The notes below the pieces were generated by a model. That model did no database searches, was not told the origin of the DNA, and worked only from the letters and a program-made list of their open reading frames with translations. Made by a program: the position numbers and the translations under genes. 64,000 bases of DNA, taken from assembly GCA_963818695.1 (NCBI GenBank), contig CAWFTG010000009.1, positions 372,001 through 436,000 of the forward strand, read 5' to 3'. This DNA comes from AP-15 sp963818695 (GTDB lineage: Bacteria > Pseudomonadota > Alphaproteobacteria > ATCC43930 > CGMCC-115725). This document shows positions 19,337-27,596 of this stretch, one piece after another. Each line of letters begins with the position of its first letter. Position 1 is the first letter of the stretch.

Positions 19337-21124
19337 TCAGTACACGCGCTCTGCGGGCGGGAAGGCCTGGACTTCGTTCGACAATGTGTGGAGGTGCACC
19401 GGGCGATCGCCGAGACGCACCTCACCGGCGCCGTTCTGCCAGGCGAGGGTGTGCTTGAGCCAGTTTCGGTCGTCACGCTGCGGAAAATCCTCGCGGGCAT
19501 GGGCGCCTCGGCTTTCGGTCCGGAATAAGGCGGAATGGAGGATGACAGCTGCTTGTCGGATCAGGTTGTCGAGCTCGAGCGCCTCGACGAGGTCGGTGTT
19601 CCAGATCAGTGAGGGGTCGGCGACGGCGAGATCGCGCAGGCCGTCGGTAACCGCGCTCATCTCGCGCAGCCCTTCTTCGAGCACCCGGGCAGTGCGAAAG
19701 ACCGAACAGTGGTCCTGCATGGCCCGCTGCATCGCAACTCGGATTTCACCGGTTTTCAGCCGCCCTTTGGCATGACGCATGCGGTCGAACCTGGCGAGTG
19801 CCGGGTCGGTTGCCGAGGGCTGGAGAACGCTGGGCGCCGCTCCCGGCTCGATGATCTCGGCGGCGCGCCGCGCGGCGGCACGGCCGAACACGACCAGGTC
19901 GAGCAGCGAGTTGGTGCCGAGCCGGTTGGCGCCGTGCACCGACACGCAGGCCGCCTCGCCGATTGCCATCAGCCCGGGCACGGTGCGCTCGGGATTATCG
20001 GCAGCGGGGTTCAATACCTCGCCATGAAAATTGGTCGGAATGCCGCCCATGTTGTAATGAGCCGTCGGCAATACCGGGATCGGCTGCCGCGTCACCTCGA
20101 CCCCGGCAAAGATCTTGGCCGTTTCGGAGATGCCGGGAAGCCGCAGATGCAGCACGTTGGGATCGAGGTGCTCCAGATGCAGCAGAATGTGGTCGCTTTG
20201 CGGACCGCAGCCGCGGCCCTCGCGGATCTCGATCGCCATGGCGCGGGCGACCACGTCGCGCGAGGCGAGATCCTTGGTGGTCGGCGCGTAGCGCTCCATG
20301 AAGCGCTCGCCTTCGCCATTCGTGAGATAGCCGCCCTCGCCGCGCGACCCCTCGGTGATCAGGCAGCCGGCGCCATAGATCCCGGTCGGATGAAACTGGA
20401 TGAACTCCATGTCCTGCAATGGCAGTCCGGCGCGCAAGCGCCATGGCATAGCCGTCGCCAGTGCAGATATGCGCCTGGGTCGTCGAGAAATAGGCCCGGC
20501 CGCCGCCGCCCGTGGCCAATACGACGATCTGCGCCTGGAACAGATGCAGAGTGCCGTCTTCGAGCCGCCATGCCACGATCCCACGGCATTGGCCTTCCTC
20601 CATGACCAGGTCGAGCACGACGTACTCGATGAAGAACTCGGCATTGTGCTTGAGGCACTGCTGGTAGAGGGTATGGAGCATCGCATGCCCGGTCCGGTCG
20701 GCGGCGGCGCAGGCGCGCTTGGCCAATCCCTTGCCCCATTGCACGGTGTGGCCGCCGAACGGCCGCTGGTAGATGAGGCCTTTCTCGGTGCGCGAGAACG
20801 GCACGCCGAAATGCTCGAGTTCGATGACGGCAGCCATTGCATTGCGGCACATAACTCGATCGCGTCCTGGTCGCCGAGCCAGTCGGACCCCTTGACGGTG
20901 TCGTACATGTGCCAGCGCCAGTCGTCCTCGCCCATATTGCCGAGCGCCGCTCCAATCCCGCCCTGCGCCGCGACGGTATGGCTGCGGGTCGGGAACACCT
21001 TGCTGATGCAGGCGGTCTTGAGCCCGGCAGCGGTCATTCCCAATGTCGCCCGCAGACCGGCGCCGCCGCCCCCGACAACGACGACATCGTAGGTGTGACG
21101 CTCGATCGGATAGGCGGTGCTCAT
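19337..21124 (-). CDS. sdhA: Succinate dehydrogenase flavoprotein subunit (two compensating frameshifts)
   Basis: This is the FAD subunit of complex II. The N-terminus has YDVVVVGGGGAGLRAT and RSHTVAAQGGIGAALG, including the FAD-linking His. Further along are EFIQFHPTGIYGAG, HYNMGGIPTNFHGEV, and a C-terminus typical of alphaproteobacterial SdhA. One base is missing near 20853 and one is extra near 20436-20437, so ~139 codons between them are read in the wrong frame. The other frame holds the expected IELEHFGVPFSRTE and FIEYVVLDLVMEEGQ. sdhC, sdhD and sdhB are not adjacent; upstream is a divergent LysR gene. Confidence 0.87.
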   Translation of the reverse strand: MSTAYPIERHTYDVVVVGGGGAGLRATLGMTAAGLKTACISKVFPTRSHTVAAQGGIGAALGNMGEDDWRWHMYDTVKGSDWLGDQDAIELCAAMQWLPSSNSSISACRSRAPRKASSTSGRSAATPCNGARDWPSAPAPPPTGPGMRCSIPSTSSASSTMPSSSSSTSCSTWSWRKANAVGSWHGGSKTALCICSRRRSSYWPRAAAAGPISRRPRRISALATAMPWRLRAGLPLQDMEFIQFHPTGIYGAGCLITEGSRGEGGYLTNGEGERFMERYAPTTKDLASRDVVARAMAIEIREGRGCGPQSDHILLHLEHLDPNVLHLRLPGISETAKIFAGVEVTRQPIPVLPTAHYNMGGIPTNFHGEVLNPAADNPERTVPGLMAIGEAACVSVHGANRLGTNSLLDLVVFGRAAARRAAEIIEPGAAPSVLQPSATDPALARFDRMRHAKGRLKTGEIRVAMQRAMQDHCSVFRTARVLEEGLREMSAVTDGLRDLAVADPSLIWNTDLVEALELDNLIRQAAVILHSALFRTESRGAHAREDFPQRDDRNWLKHTLAWQNGAGEVRLGDRPVHLHTLSNEVQAFPPAERVY

Positions 21125-21227
21125 GTTTCCTCACCTTCGTGTTTGCCGAAATCTGATGCCCCTGTTGAGTTGACACAATCGTCGTTTGGCGTAGCCTTGC
21201 TTCGTCAAATCCGAAGGCCGTCCTCCC

Positions 21228-22142
21228 GTGCGTTTCGATCTCAGCGACTTGCGGCTGTTTCTCAGCGTCGTCGAAGCGGGCAGCATCACGCACGGCGCCG
21301 AGCGCATGCATCTGGCCATCGCCGCGGCGAGCACGCGCATCCGCAACATGGAAGCGGCGCTCGGCACCCCGTTGCTGCACCGCGAACGTCAGGGCGTGCA
21401 GCCGACCCCGGCGGGCCGCACTCTCGTTCATCATGCGCGGATGCTGCTGCAACAGTCAGAGCGCATGCACGGCGAGCTCGCTCAGTATGCCGAGGGAATC
21501 AAGGGACAGGTTCGCCTATTGTCCAATACCAATGCGCTGACCGAATTTCTGCCGGAGCCGCTCAGCGATTTCCTCGCCTCCCATCCGCAGGTGAACATCG
21601 ATCTGGAGGAGCGGCTGAGTGACGAGATCGTCGCCGCCGTGGCCGACGGCACCGCGGATATCGGCATCGTCGCCGCCACAGTGGAGGTCGCCGGTCTCGA
21701 AACCTTGCCGTTTCGCACCGACCGGTTCGTGCTGGTTGTCTCGCCGAAGCACTCTTTGGCAACGGTCGGGCATATCTCCTTTGCCGAGGTGCTCGATTTC
21801 GATTTTGTCGGGTTGGATCGGACGAGCGCGCTGCAGCGCTTTCTTTCCGAGAAGGCCGAACGGATCGGCCGCCGCCTCAAATTGCGGGTTCAGCTGCGCA
21901 GCTTTGACGCGGTATGCCGATTTGTCGAATGCAATGTCGGGATCGGCATCGTCCCGGCAACCACTGCCGAGCGCCACGCCAAGACGATGTCGATCCGCCG
22001 GATCGAGCTAACCGACCAATGGGCAGTGCGCAATCTGACGATCTGCATTCGCCGACAGGCCGATCTGCCGATCTACGCCCGCGACCTCGTCCGCCACTTG
22101 TCCGCGTCCCAATCCCCCTCGCCGCAACCGAAGTTGCGATGA
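21228..22142 (+). CDS. LysR-family transcriptional regulator
   Basis: This 304 aa protein has an N-terminal LysR winged helix (LRLFLSVVEAGSITHGAERMH, split by the helix turn) and a periplasmic-binding-like effector domain (IVAAVADGTADIGIVAA). It starts with GTG, 103 bp from the divergent sdhA start, so it probably controls the shared intergenic promoter region. Its stop overlaps the tlyA start, placing it in an operon with RNA-modification genes. The effector is unknown. Confidence 0.9.
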   Translation: MRFDLSDLRLFLSVVEAGSITHGAERMHLAIAAASTRIRNMEAALGTPLLHRERQGVQPTPAGRTLVHHARMLLQQSERMHGELAQYAEGIKGQVRLLSNTNALTEFLPEPLSDFLASHPQVNIDLEERLSDEIVAAVADGTADIGIVAATVEVAGLETLPFRTDRFVLVVSPKHSLATVGHISFAEVLDFDFVGLDRTSALQRFLSEKAERIGRRLKLRVQLRSFDAVCRFVECNVGIGIVPATTAERHAKTMSIRRIELTDQWAVRNLTICIRRQADLPIYARDLVRHLSASQSPSPQPKLR

Positions 22143-22933
22143 GCCGAACTCACCCCCAGATGCCTGCGCAGGCCGCAAAGCAGCGGGCCGATCAGCTCCT
22201 CGTCGAGCGGGGGCTTGCCGAAAGCCGGGCCAAGGCTCAAGCGCTGATCCTGGCCGGCGCCGTCCATTCCTCCGGACGGCGGATCGACAAGCCGGGCGAA
22301 CAGCTCGCCGTGGATGCGGCGCTCGCCGTCAAGGGGAGCGACCATCCGTGGGTGTCACGCGGGGGCCTCAAACTCGCTCACGCCCTCGGCCATTTCGAAA
22401 TCGTGGTCAGTGGCAAAACGGCCCTCGACGTTGGCGCATCGACCGGCGGATTCACCGACGTGCTGCTGTCGCGCGGGGCCGTGCGCGTCTACGCCGTCGA
22501 TGTCGGGCACGGTCAACTCGCGTGGAAATTGCGGCAGGATCCGCGCGTAATTGTACATGAGCGGGTGAACGCCCGGTATCTGAGCCGAGCCCAGGTTCCC
22601 GAGCCGATCGACATGATCACTTGTGACGCAAGCTTCATCGGCCTCGCGACATTATTGCCGGCGCCGCTCGCGCTCGCCGGCGAAGAGGCCGAGCTCGTGG
22701 CGCTCGTCAAGCCGCAGTTCGAGGCCGGCCGCGAGCATGTCGGCAAAGGCGGGGTGGTGCGCGATCCCGCCGTTCATCACGAGGTCTGCGAGCGCGCCGC
22801 CGCCTGGGTCGCGGCGCAGCCGGGCTGGACCGTCGTGGGCGTCGTCGAGAGCCCGGTCCTCGGCCCGCAAGGCAACCGGGAATTCCTGCTCTATGCGCGC
22901 GGAGCGGCGCAGGGTGAGGGGGAAAAGCGATGA
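22139..22933 (+). CDS. tlyA: TlyA-family rRNA 2'-O-methyltransferase
   Basis: This 264 aa protein has an N-terminal S4 RNA-binding domain (RADQLLVERGLAESRAKAQ) and an FtsJ-like methyltransferase domain with the SAM motif ALDVGASTGGFTDVLLSRG, followed by ITCDASFIGL and VALVKPQFE. Homologues methylate cytidines in 16S/23S rRNA. The ATG overlaps the LysR stop, and the next gene overlaps its own stop, so translation is probably coupled. Confidence 0.9.
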   Translation: MSRTHPQMPAQAAKQRADQLLVERGLAESRAKAQALILAGAVHSSGRRIDKPGEQLAVDAALAVKGSDHPWVSRGGLKLAHALGHFEIVVSGKTALDVGASTGGFTDVLLSRGAVRVYAVDVGHGQLAWKLRQDPRVIVHERVNARYLSRAQVPEPIDMITCDASFIGLATLLPAPLALAGEEAELVALVKPQFEAGREHVGKGGVVRDPAVHHEVCERAAAWVAAQPGWTVVGVVESPVLGPQGNREFLLYARGAAQGEGEKR

Positions 22934-23680
22934 CCGAAGCTCCGACCAGGTTTGCCGGGTTCGGGCCGGCTGCGTTCGCGTTCTTCGGCGAACTGCGCGA
23001 CAACAACCACCCAGCCTGGTTCAAACCGCGCAAGGCGGTCTACGAGGCCGAAGTACTGGGGCCTCTTCGAGAGTTGATCGCCGCGGTCGGCGCGGCATTG
23101 CACGAAGCCGGGTTGCCGCTGGCCGGCGATCACAGGCACGGCATATTCCGCATCTATCGCGACGTGCGTTTCTCGCCGGACAAGCGGCTCTACAAAACGC
23201 ATGCCGGGGCGGTGCTGACGCGCTCCGGCCGCAAACGTGACCCGGGCTTGCTCTATCTCCATGTGGCTCCGGCAAAATCGCTGGTGGCAGCCGGCTTCTG
23301 GCATCCCGAACCCGGTCTATTGCTTCGGTTGCGGCGCGCCATCCTCGATGATCCAGAGGCGTTTCTGGCAATCGCTGACGGGCTGGCCGCGGCGGGGAGT
23401 TCCGCTCTCCAGCGATGAACGACTGAGCCGTCCGCCGCGCGGGTTCGAGGCGGCGAAGGGAACCAAAGTGGCCGAGTATGTCGGCTGGAAATCCTTTACC
23501 GCGCACGCGCCATTGACCGACGCGGAAATGCAGTCGTCGGGGGTGGTCGACCGCATCGTCGATTTCGCTCACATAGCCTTGCCCTTACTCGAATGGGGCT
23601 GGGCCATCATCAACGCCGAGATAGCGGCGCCCGTGCCGATCCGCACCCCGTCGCGGCCGCTGCCGAAACCTGACTTCTAA
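22930..23680 (+). CDS. DUF2461 family protein (one frameshift)
   Basis: The reconstructed protein is ~249 aa. NNHPAWFKPRKAVYEAEVLGP and the segment with IYRDVRFSPDKRLYKTHAG are characteristic of the DUF2461 family, whose biochemical role is not established. An extra G in the GGGG run at 23394-23397 breaks the frame; removing it joins LAAAG to VPLSSDERL and restores the family C-terminus (YVGWKSFTAHAPLTD). It overlaps tlyA by four bases. Confidence 0.8.
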
Positions 23681-23683
23681 CAA

Positions 23684-24970
23684 ATGTGTCCCGGCCGATC
23701 GGAGGCACACGGCGACAGCCTCGCCGAGCTTGCTGTCGAGCGGATCGGGCCCCGCGGGGATGGTATTGCGCAATACCGGGGTGAGCCGGTTTTCGTTCCC
23801 TTCACGGTACCGGGTGACCTCGTACTGGCTCGGCTCGGGGCCCGCCGCCACGGTGGGTGGGAGGGGGTGGTCGTCGACCGGATTGCATCCGGGCCGGAGC
23901 GCGCCGCCCCGCGCTGCCGGCATTTTGGTTCCTGCGGTGGTTGCGGGCTGCAGCACCTGGATCACGGATTATATCGGCGGATCAAGCTCGGGGTCGTGCA
24001 TTCTGCCCTCGACCGGGTCGGGATCGATCCAGGTGTCGTCCGGCCGATGCGGCTGGTGCCGCCGGAACGGCGCCGGGCGCGGGTGGGGATCAGCAGGCCG
24101 CGCGATCCTCGCCTCCCGGCGAGGGTCGGGTACCGTGAACGCTTCCGCCATGAATTGGTCGATCTCCACGAATGTCCGGTGCTCGAACCCGCGCTCTTCG
24201 CGCTGATTGACAAGCTGCGGCAGGTCGCCCGCAACCTGATCCCGCCCTGCGGATCGGCAGAGGCGACGGTGACCCGCACCGACAGCGGCATCGATCTGCT
24301 GATCGAGGCCGGGAAGCGGCCGGACCTCGGCGTATGTGAGGCGCTCTCGCAATTCGCCGAGAAAAGCGATCTCGCCCGCATCGTCTGGCGCGCTGGCCCT
24401 GACGATCTTATGATCGTGGAGCGCCGGCCGGTCCGCGTATTGCTGTCCGGGATCGCCGTGCCATTCCCGCCCGGGGGTTTTTTGCAGGCGAGCCCGTCGG
24501 CCGAGACGATACTCGTCGAGGAGGTTCTTTCAGGGATCGGTCCAGAGCGCCCAGTGCTCGATCTCTTCGCCGGGCTAGGTACCTTCGGCTTTGCCTTGGC
24601 CCGTGGCGGTTCCGTTCACGCCATCGAGGGCGATCCGCGCACCGCTGCTGCGCTCTCCCAAGCCGCCGCAGACCAGCCGAGGGTTACCGTCGAACGCCGG
24701 GACCTGGCTCGCAACCCGGTTCCACCGAGCGCGCTCGCCCATTACGCGGCCGTGGTGTTCGATCCGCCGCGCGCCGGCGCTACCCGCCAAGCGGAGGCGC
24801 TCGCCGCCTCGGCGGTAAAAACGGTCGTCGCAATATCCTGCAACCCGGCCACCCTCGCACGCGACGCCGCCAAGCTGGTCGGGGGCGGCTACCGCCTTGA
24901 GCGCGTAACGCCCGTCGATCAGTTCGTATGGACCCCGCACCTCGAACTCGCCGCGGTATTCCGGCGATGA
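23684..24970 (+). CDS. TrmA/RlmD-like RNA (uracil-5-)-methyltransferase
   Basis: This 428 aa protein has an N-terminal TRAM-like beta region, an iron-sulfur cysteine cluster CRHFGSCGGCGLQHL, and a Rossmann methyltransferase domain with LDLFAGLGTFGFALARGG and FDPPRAGA. The catalytic Cys lies in AISCNPATLARDA. This fits SAM-dependent m5U methyltransferases acting on rRNA or tRNA (RumA/RlmD/TrmA group); the target U is not predictable here. The gene follows the DUF2461 gene by three bases. Confidence 0.88.
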   Translation: MCPGRSEAHGDSLAELAVERIGPRGDGIAQYRGEPVFVPFTVPGDLVLARLGARRHGGWEGVVVDRIASGPERAAPRCRHFGSCGGCGLQHLDHGLYRRIKLGVVHSALDRVGIDPGVVRPMRLVPPERRRARVGISRPRDPRLPARVGYRERFRHELVDLHECPVLEPALFALIDKLRQVARNLIPPCGSAEATVTRTDSGIDLLIEAGKRPDLGVCEALSQFAEKSDLARIVWRAGPDDLMIVERRPVRVLLSGIAVPFPPGGFLQASPSAETILVEEVLSGIGPERPVLDLFAGLGTFGFALARGGSVHAIEGDPRTAAALSQAAADQPRVTVERRDLARNPVPPSALAHYAAVVFDPPRAGATRQAEALAASAVKTVVAISCNPATLARDAAKLVGGGYRLERVTPVDQFVWTPHLELAAVFRR

Positions 24971-24992
24971 CTCTCGGCCGAGAAGCAAAGGA

Positions 24993-25085
24993 TGGCGGAG
25001 GGGGCGGGATTCGAACCCGCGAGACAATTCATCACCGTCTACACACTTTCCAGGCGTGCGCCTTCAACCGCTCGGCCACCCCTCC
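24993..25085 (-). tRNA. tRNA-Ser (anticodon GGA)
   Basis: The reverse complement folds as a class II tRNA. The acceptor stem GGAGGGG pairs with CCCCTCC and is followed by an encoded CCA. The D-arm is TGGCCGAGCGGTTGAAGGC-like, the anticodon loop CTGGAAA contains GGA, a long variable arm follows, and the T-arm is GGGTTCGAATCCC. The 93-nt length with CCA suits tRNA-Ser. It lies between convergent protein genes. Confidence 0.96.
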
Positions 25086-25136
25086 AATGGCCTGCCCAGA
25101 CTAGCGAAGCGGCCAGGAGCACGCAATAAAACGGCG

Positions 25137-25982
25137 TCAGAGCATACCGAGCGAGCTCTTGCCCTTGGGCGGCGGGAAGGCGCGGTCGAGCGCGGTCAGA
25201 TCCTCTGTCGTCAGCTGCGCGTCGAGGGCGCCGCGGTTTTCGCGCACATGCTCGGCCCGCGATGCCTTCGGGATCACAATCGTGCTCTCGTGGCGCAACA
25301 GCCAGGCGAGGGCAATCTGCGCCGGCGTCGCACCGCGGCGGCGGGCGATCTGGGCAAGCGCCGGGTTGGCGAGCATGCCGCCCGTCCCGAGCGGCGTGTA
25401 GGCCATGACCGCGACCTGATGCTCGCGGCACCACGGCACAAGGTCCCATTCGGGGCCGCGACGTGCCAGATTGTAGAGCACCTGGTCGGCCGCAACGGTG
25501 TCGCCGGCTTGCAGCGCCACCCATTCGGCCATGTCGGCGCGGTCGAAATTGCTGACCCCGTGATGGCGGATCTTGCCGTCACGCTCGAGCCGCAGGAAGC
25601 CTTCCAAGGTCTCGGCGAGCGGGATCGAGCCGCGCCAATGCAGCAGGTAAAGATCGATGCGATCGGTGGCGAGCCGTTTCAGGCTACGCTCGCAGGCGGC
25701 CACAACGCCGACGCGAGAAGCGTTGTGCGGGTAGACCTTGCTGACGATGAAGAGCTTGTCGCGGACGCCGTCGGCGGCGCGCGCGACGACCTCCTCCGCG
25801 CCGCCGCTGCCGTACATTTCGGCAGTGTCGATCAGGGTCATGCCGAGATCGATGCCGAGCCGCAACGCGGCGGCTTCGTCGGCGGCATGCCGCCGGTTCT
25901 CGCCCATGTGCCAGGTTCCTTGCCCCAGCGCAGGCACGCGCTCGCCATCGCGCAATGTCACATATCGCAGCTGATCGTTCAT
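25137..25982 (-). CDS. Aldo/keto reductase
   Basis: This 281 aa NAD(P)H-dependent oxidoreductase has the AKR catalytic tetrad recognisable as Asp and Tyr in LIDTAEMYGSGG, Lys in FIVSKVYPHN, and His in YLLHWRG. The C-terminal cofactor loop is VIPKASRAEHVREN. It probably reduces an aldehyde or ketone. The start overlaps the rsmD stop by four bases, so it is the last gene of an rluB-rsmD-AKR operon on the minus strand. Confidence 0.9.
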   Translation of the reverse strand: MNDQLRYVTLRDGERVPALGQGTWHMGENRRHAADEAAALRLGIDLGMTLIDTAEMYGSGGAEEVVARAADGVRDKLFIVSKVYPHNASRVGVVAACERSLKRLATDRIDLYLLHWRGSIPLAETLEGFLRLERDGKIRHHGVSNFDRADMAEWVALQAGDTVAADQVLYNLARRGPEWDLVPWCREHQVAVMAYTPLGTGGMLANPALAQIARRRGATPAQIALAWLLRHESTIVIPKASRAEHVRENRGALDAQLTTEDLTALDRAFPPPKGKSSLGML

Positions 25983-26560
25983 TTCCGATCTCCCAAGGTC
26001 TGACCGCGGCGCAAGAACAGCAGGCGCGCAGCGCCGTATATCCGCTCGTCGAGAACGACAAACCCGGCCGGCGGCGTCAGTTCCTCACGCGCCGCAAGTT
26101 CGACGACCGCAAGTGTCTCCGGCGTGAGCCAACCGGCCGCATCAAGCGCCGTCAGCGCTGCAGCAGCAAGGCCGCTGCGATAAGGAGGGTCCATAAATAC
26201 GAGTTCGCACGCCAAAGGTGCGCGCGGCGGGCGAGTGACGTCGCCGGAAATGATCCGAGAGCGGCTGCCTTCTCCGAGCGCCGCGATGTTCTGCCGAAGG
26301 GTCGCGAGAACCTCGCCATCGTGTTCAATGAACGCGGCCTCGGCTGCGCCGCGCGACAATGCCTCGAGGCCCAGCGCTCCCGTTCCTGCAAAGGCGTCGA
26401 GCACCGCCGCCCCGGCAAACGGGATGCCGTCCGCCGCCAGCTGGCCGTGCGACAGGATGTTGAACAGCGCCTGGCGGGCCCGATCGCTGGTCGGCCTTAC
26501 CGTCCCGCCGGGCGGCGCGAGCAGCTGACGGCCCCGATGTCTACCGGCGACGATCCGCAT
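25979..26560 (-). CDS. rsmD: 16S rRNA (guanine966-N2)-methyltransferase
   Basis: This 193 aa protein has IVAGRHRGRQLLAP and RPTSDRARQALFNIL at the N-terminus, the SAM-binding segment VLDAFAGTGALGLEALSRG, and the catalytic motif FMDPPY, all diagnostic of RsmD, which methylates G966 of 16S rRNA. It overlaps the rluB 3' end by 20 bases and the reductase start by four, implying one transcript. Confidence 0.93.
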   Translation of the reverse strand: MRIVAGRHRGRQLLAPPGGTVRPTSDRARQALFNILSHGQLAADGIPFAGAAVLDAFAGTGALGLEALSRGAAEAAFIEHDGEVLATLRQNIAALGEGSRSRIISGDVTRPPRAPLACELVFMDPPYRSGLAAAALTALDAAGWLTPETLAVVELAAREELTPPAGFVVLDERIYGAARLLFLRRGQTLGDRK

Positions 26561-27335
26561 GCGTCGCCACCGAGCGACGGTCGCCCAGCTGCTCGCTGAG
26601 CACTTTCTTGGACACCTCGTCGACTGCGCCGCGCGCTAAATTGCCGAGCTGAAGCGGCCCGTAGGACAGGCGGATCAGCCGGGTAACTTGAAGATTGAGA
26701 CGCTCGAGCACCCGGCGGACCTCACGGTTTTTCCCTTCGCGCAATGCGATCGCGATCCAGGCGTTGCTGCCCTGCTGGCGTTCGAAGCTCGCGCGGATCG
26801 GGCCGTAGGATAGGCCGTCGATCGTGATCCCTTTTTCGAGCGCGGCGAGCTGCTGCGGCTCCACGTCGCCATGCACCCGTACCTTGTAGCGCCGTGCCCA
26901 GCCGGTCGACGGCAGTTCGAGCCGCCGTGCCAGCGCGCCGTCATTAGTCAACAGCAAGAGCCCCTCGGAATTGAGATCGAGCCGGCCGACCGAAATCAGC
27001 CGCGGCAGGTCCTTCGGCAGCGCACCGAACACGGTGGGCCGGCCCTTCTCGTCGCGATGCGAGGTCACGAGGCCTGCCGGCTTGTGATAACGCCACAGGC
27101 GGGGGCGCTCGGGCGACGGCAGCGGCTTGCCGTCCACCCGGATTTCGTTGGCGGCGGTAACGGTTACCGCCGGCGTCCCCAGTACTCGGCCGTCGAGCGA
27201 GATACGCCCGTCGGCAATCCAGCGCTCGGCGTCGCGGCGCGAGCATACCCCGGCGCGCGCCAGCACTTTCGCGATACGCTCCGCGTGTTGGCCCGCGGCA
27301 GCATCGAGAGGATCGGCACTCACTGCGCGGCTCAA
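26541..27335 (-). CDS. rluB: RluB-like 23S rRNA pseudouridine synthase
   Basis: This 264 aa protein has an S4 domain at ~18-70 (RIAKVLARAGVCSRRDAERW) and a RsuA/RluB-type catalytic domain. The catalytic Asp is in SVGRLDLNSEGLLLLTNDG, and the C-terminal motif is REGKNREVRRVLERL. The enzyme isomerises a uridine of 23S rRNA; RluB is favoured over RluE/RluF by the S4 domain and context, not proven. It is the first gene of a minus-strand operon. Confidence 0.88.
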   Translation of the reverse strand: MSRAVSADPLDAAAGQHAERIAKVLARAGVCSRRDAERWIADGRISLDGRVLGTPAVTVTAANEIRVDGKPLPSPERPRLWRYHKPAGLVTSHRDEKGRPTVFGALPKDLPRLISVGRLDLNSEGLLLLTNDGALARRLELPSTGWARRYKVRVHGDVEPQQLAALEKGITIDGLSYGPIRASFERQQGSNAWIAIALREGKNREVRRVLERLNLQVTRLIRLSYGPLQLGNLARGAVDEVSKKVLSEQLGDRRSVATHADRRR

Positions 27336-27382
27336 AATGGTTCAGCCGTCATCCCGTAAAAGAGGGTGCGAGAGAATATTGA

Positions 27383-27424
27383 TGAGGAAAATTCATTCCT
27401 CAAATGAGCATCGTTCATTGAGGA
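27383..27424 (+). promoter_or_regulatory. Two mutually exclusive hairpins in an AT-rich leader
   Basis: TGAGGAA (27383-27389) can pair with TTCCTCA (27396-27402). The overlapping CCTCAAATGA can instead pair imperfectly with TTCATTGAGG (27414-27423). The region 27340-27480 is clearly more AT-rich than flanking genes. It lies ~170 bp upstream of the deacylase gene. A leader function is only an inference. Confidence 0.3.
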
Positions 27425-27596
27425 TTTCTTTCCGACTTTGTCTATCTACAGTCGAGAGAAATATTGCTGGTCGCTCCTGCGAGGCGTAGGCTTCGTTCTG
27501 CACCAAAAAAGTGCCGGTGGACCACTGGCCCAGTGGGAACGGCCCGCCGCGACGGCCCCAGGCTCATCCGGAGCGGGGCAACGAGGAGAACGCATC

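Noticed and set aside
19995..21452. A second, long minus-strand frame over sdhA
   Set aside because: Only the part between the two indels (~20437-20853) matches SdhA. The rest is antisense to LysR or out of frame, so it is a shifted segment of the same gene, not an overlapping gene.
27438..27596. Longer N-terminus for the N-acyl-D-amino-acid deacylase
   Set aside because: Residues upstream of MAYDLLINN show no family similarity, and the 27597 ATG has a strong ribosome-binding site.
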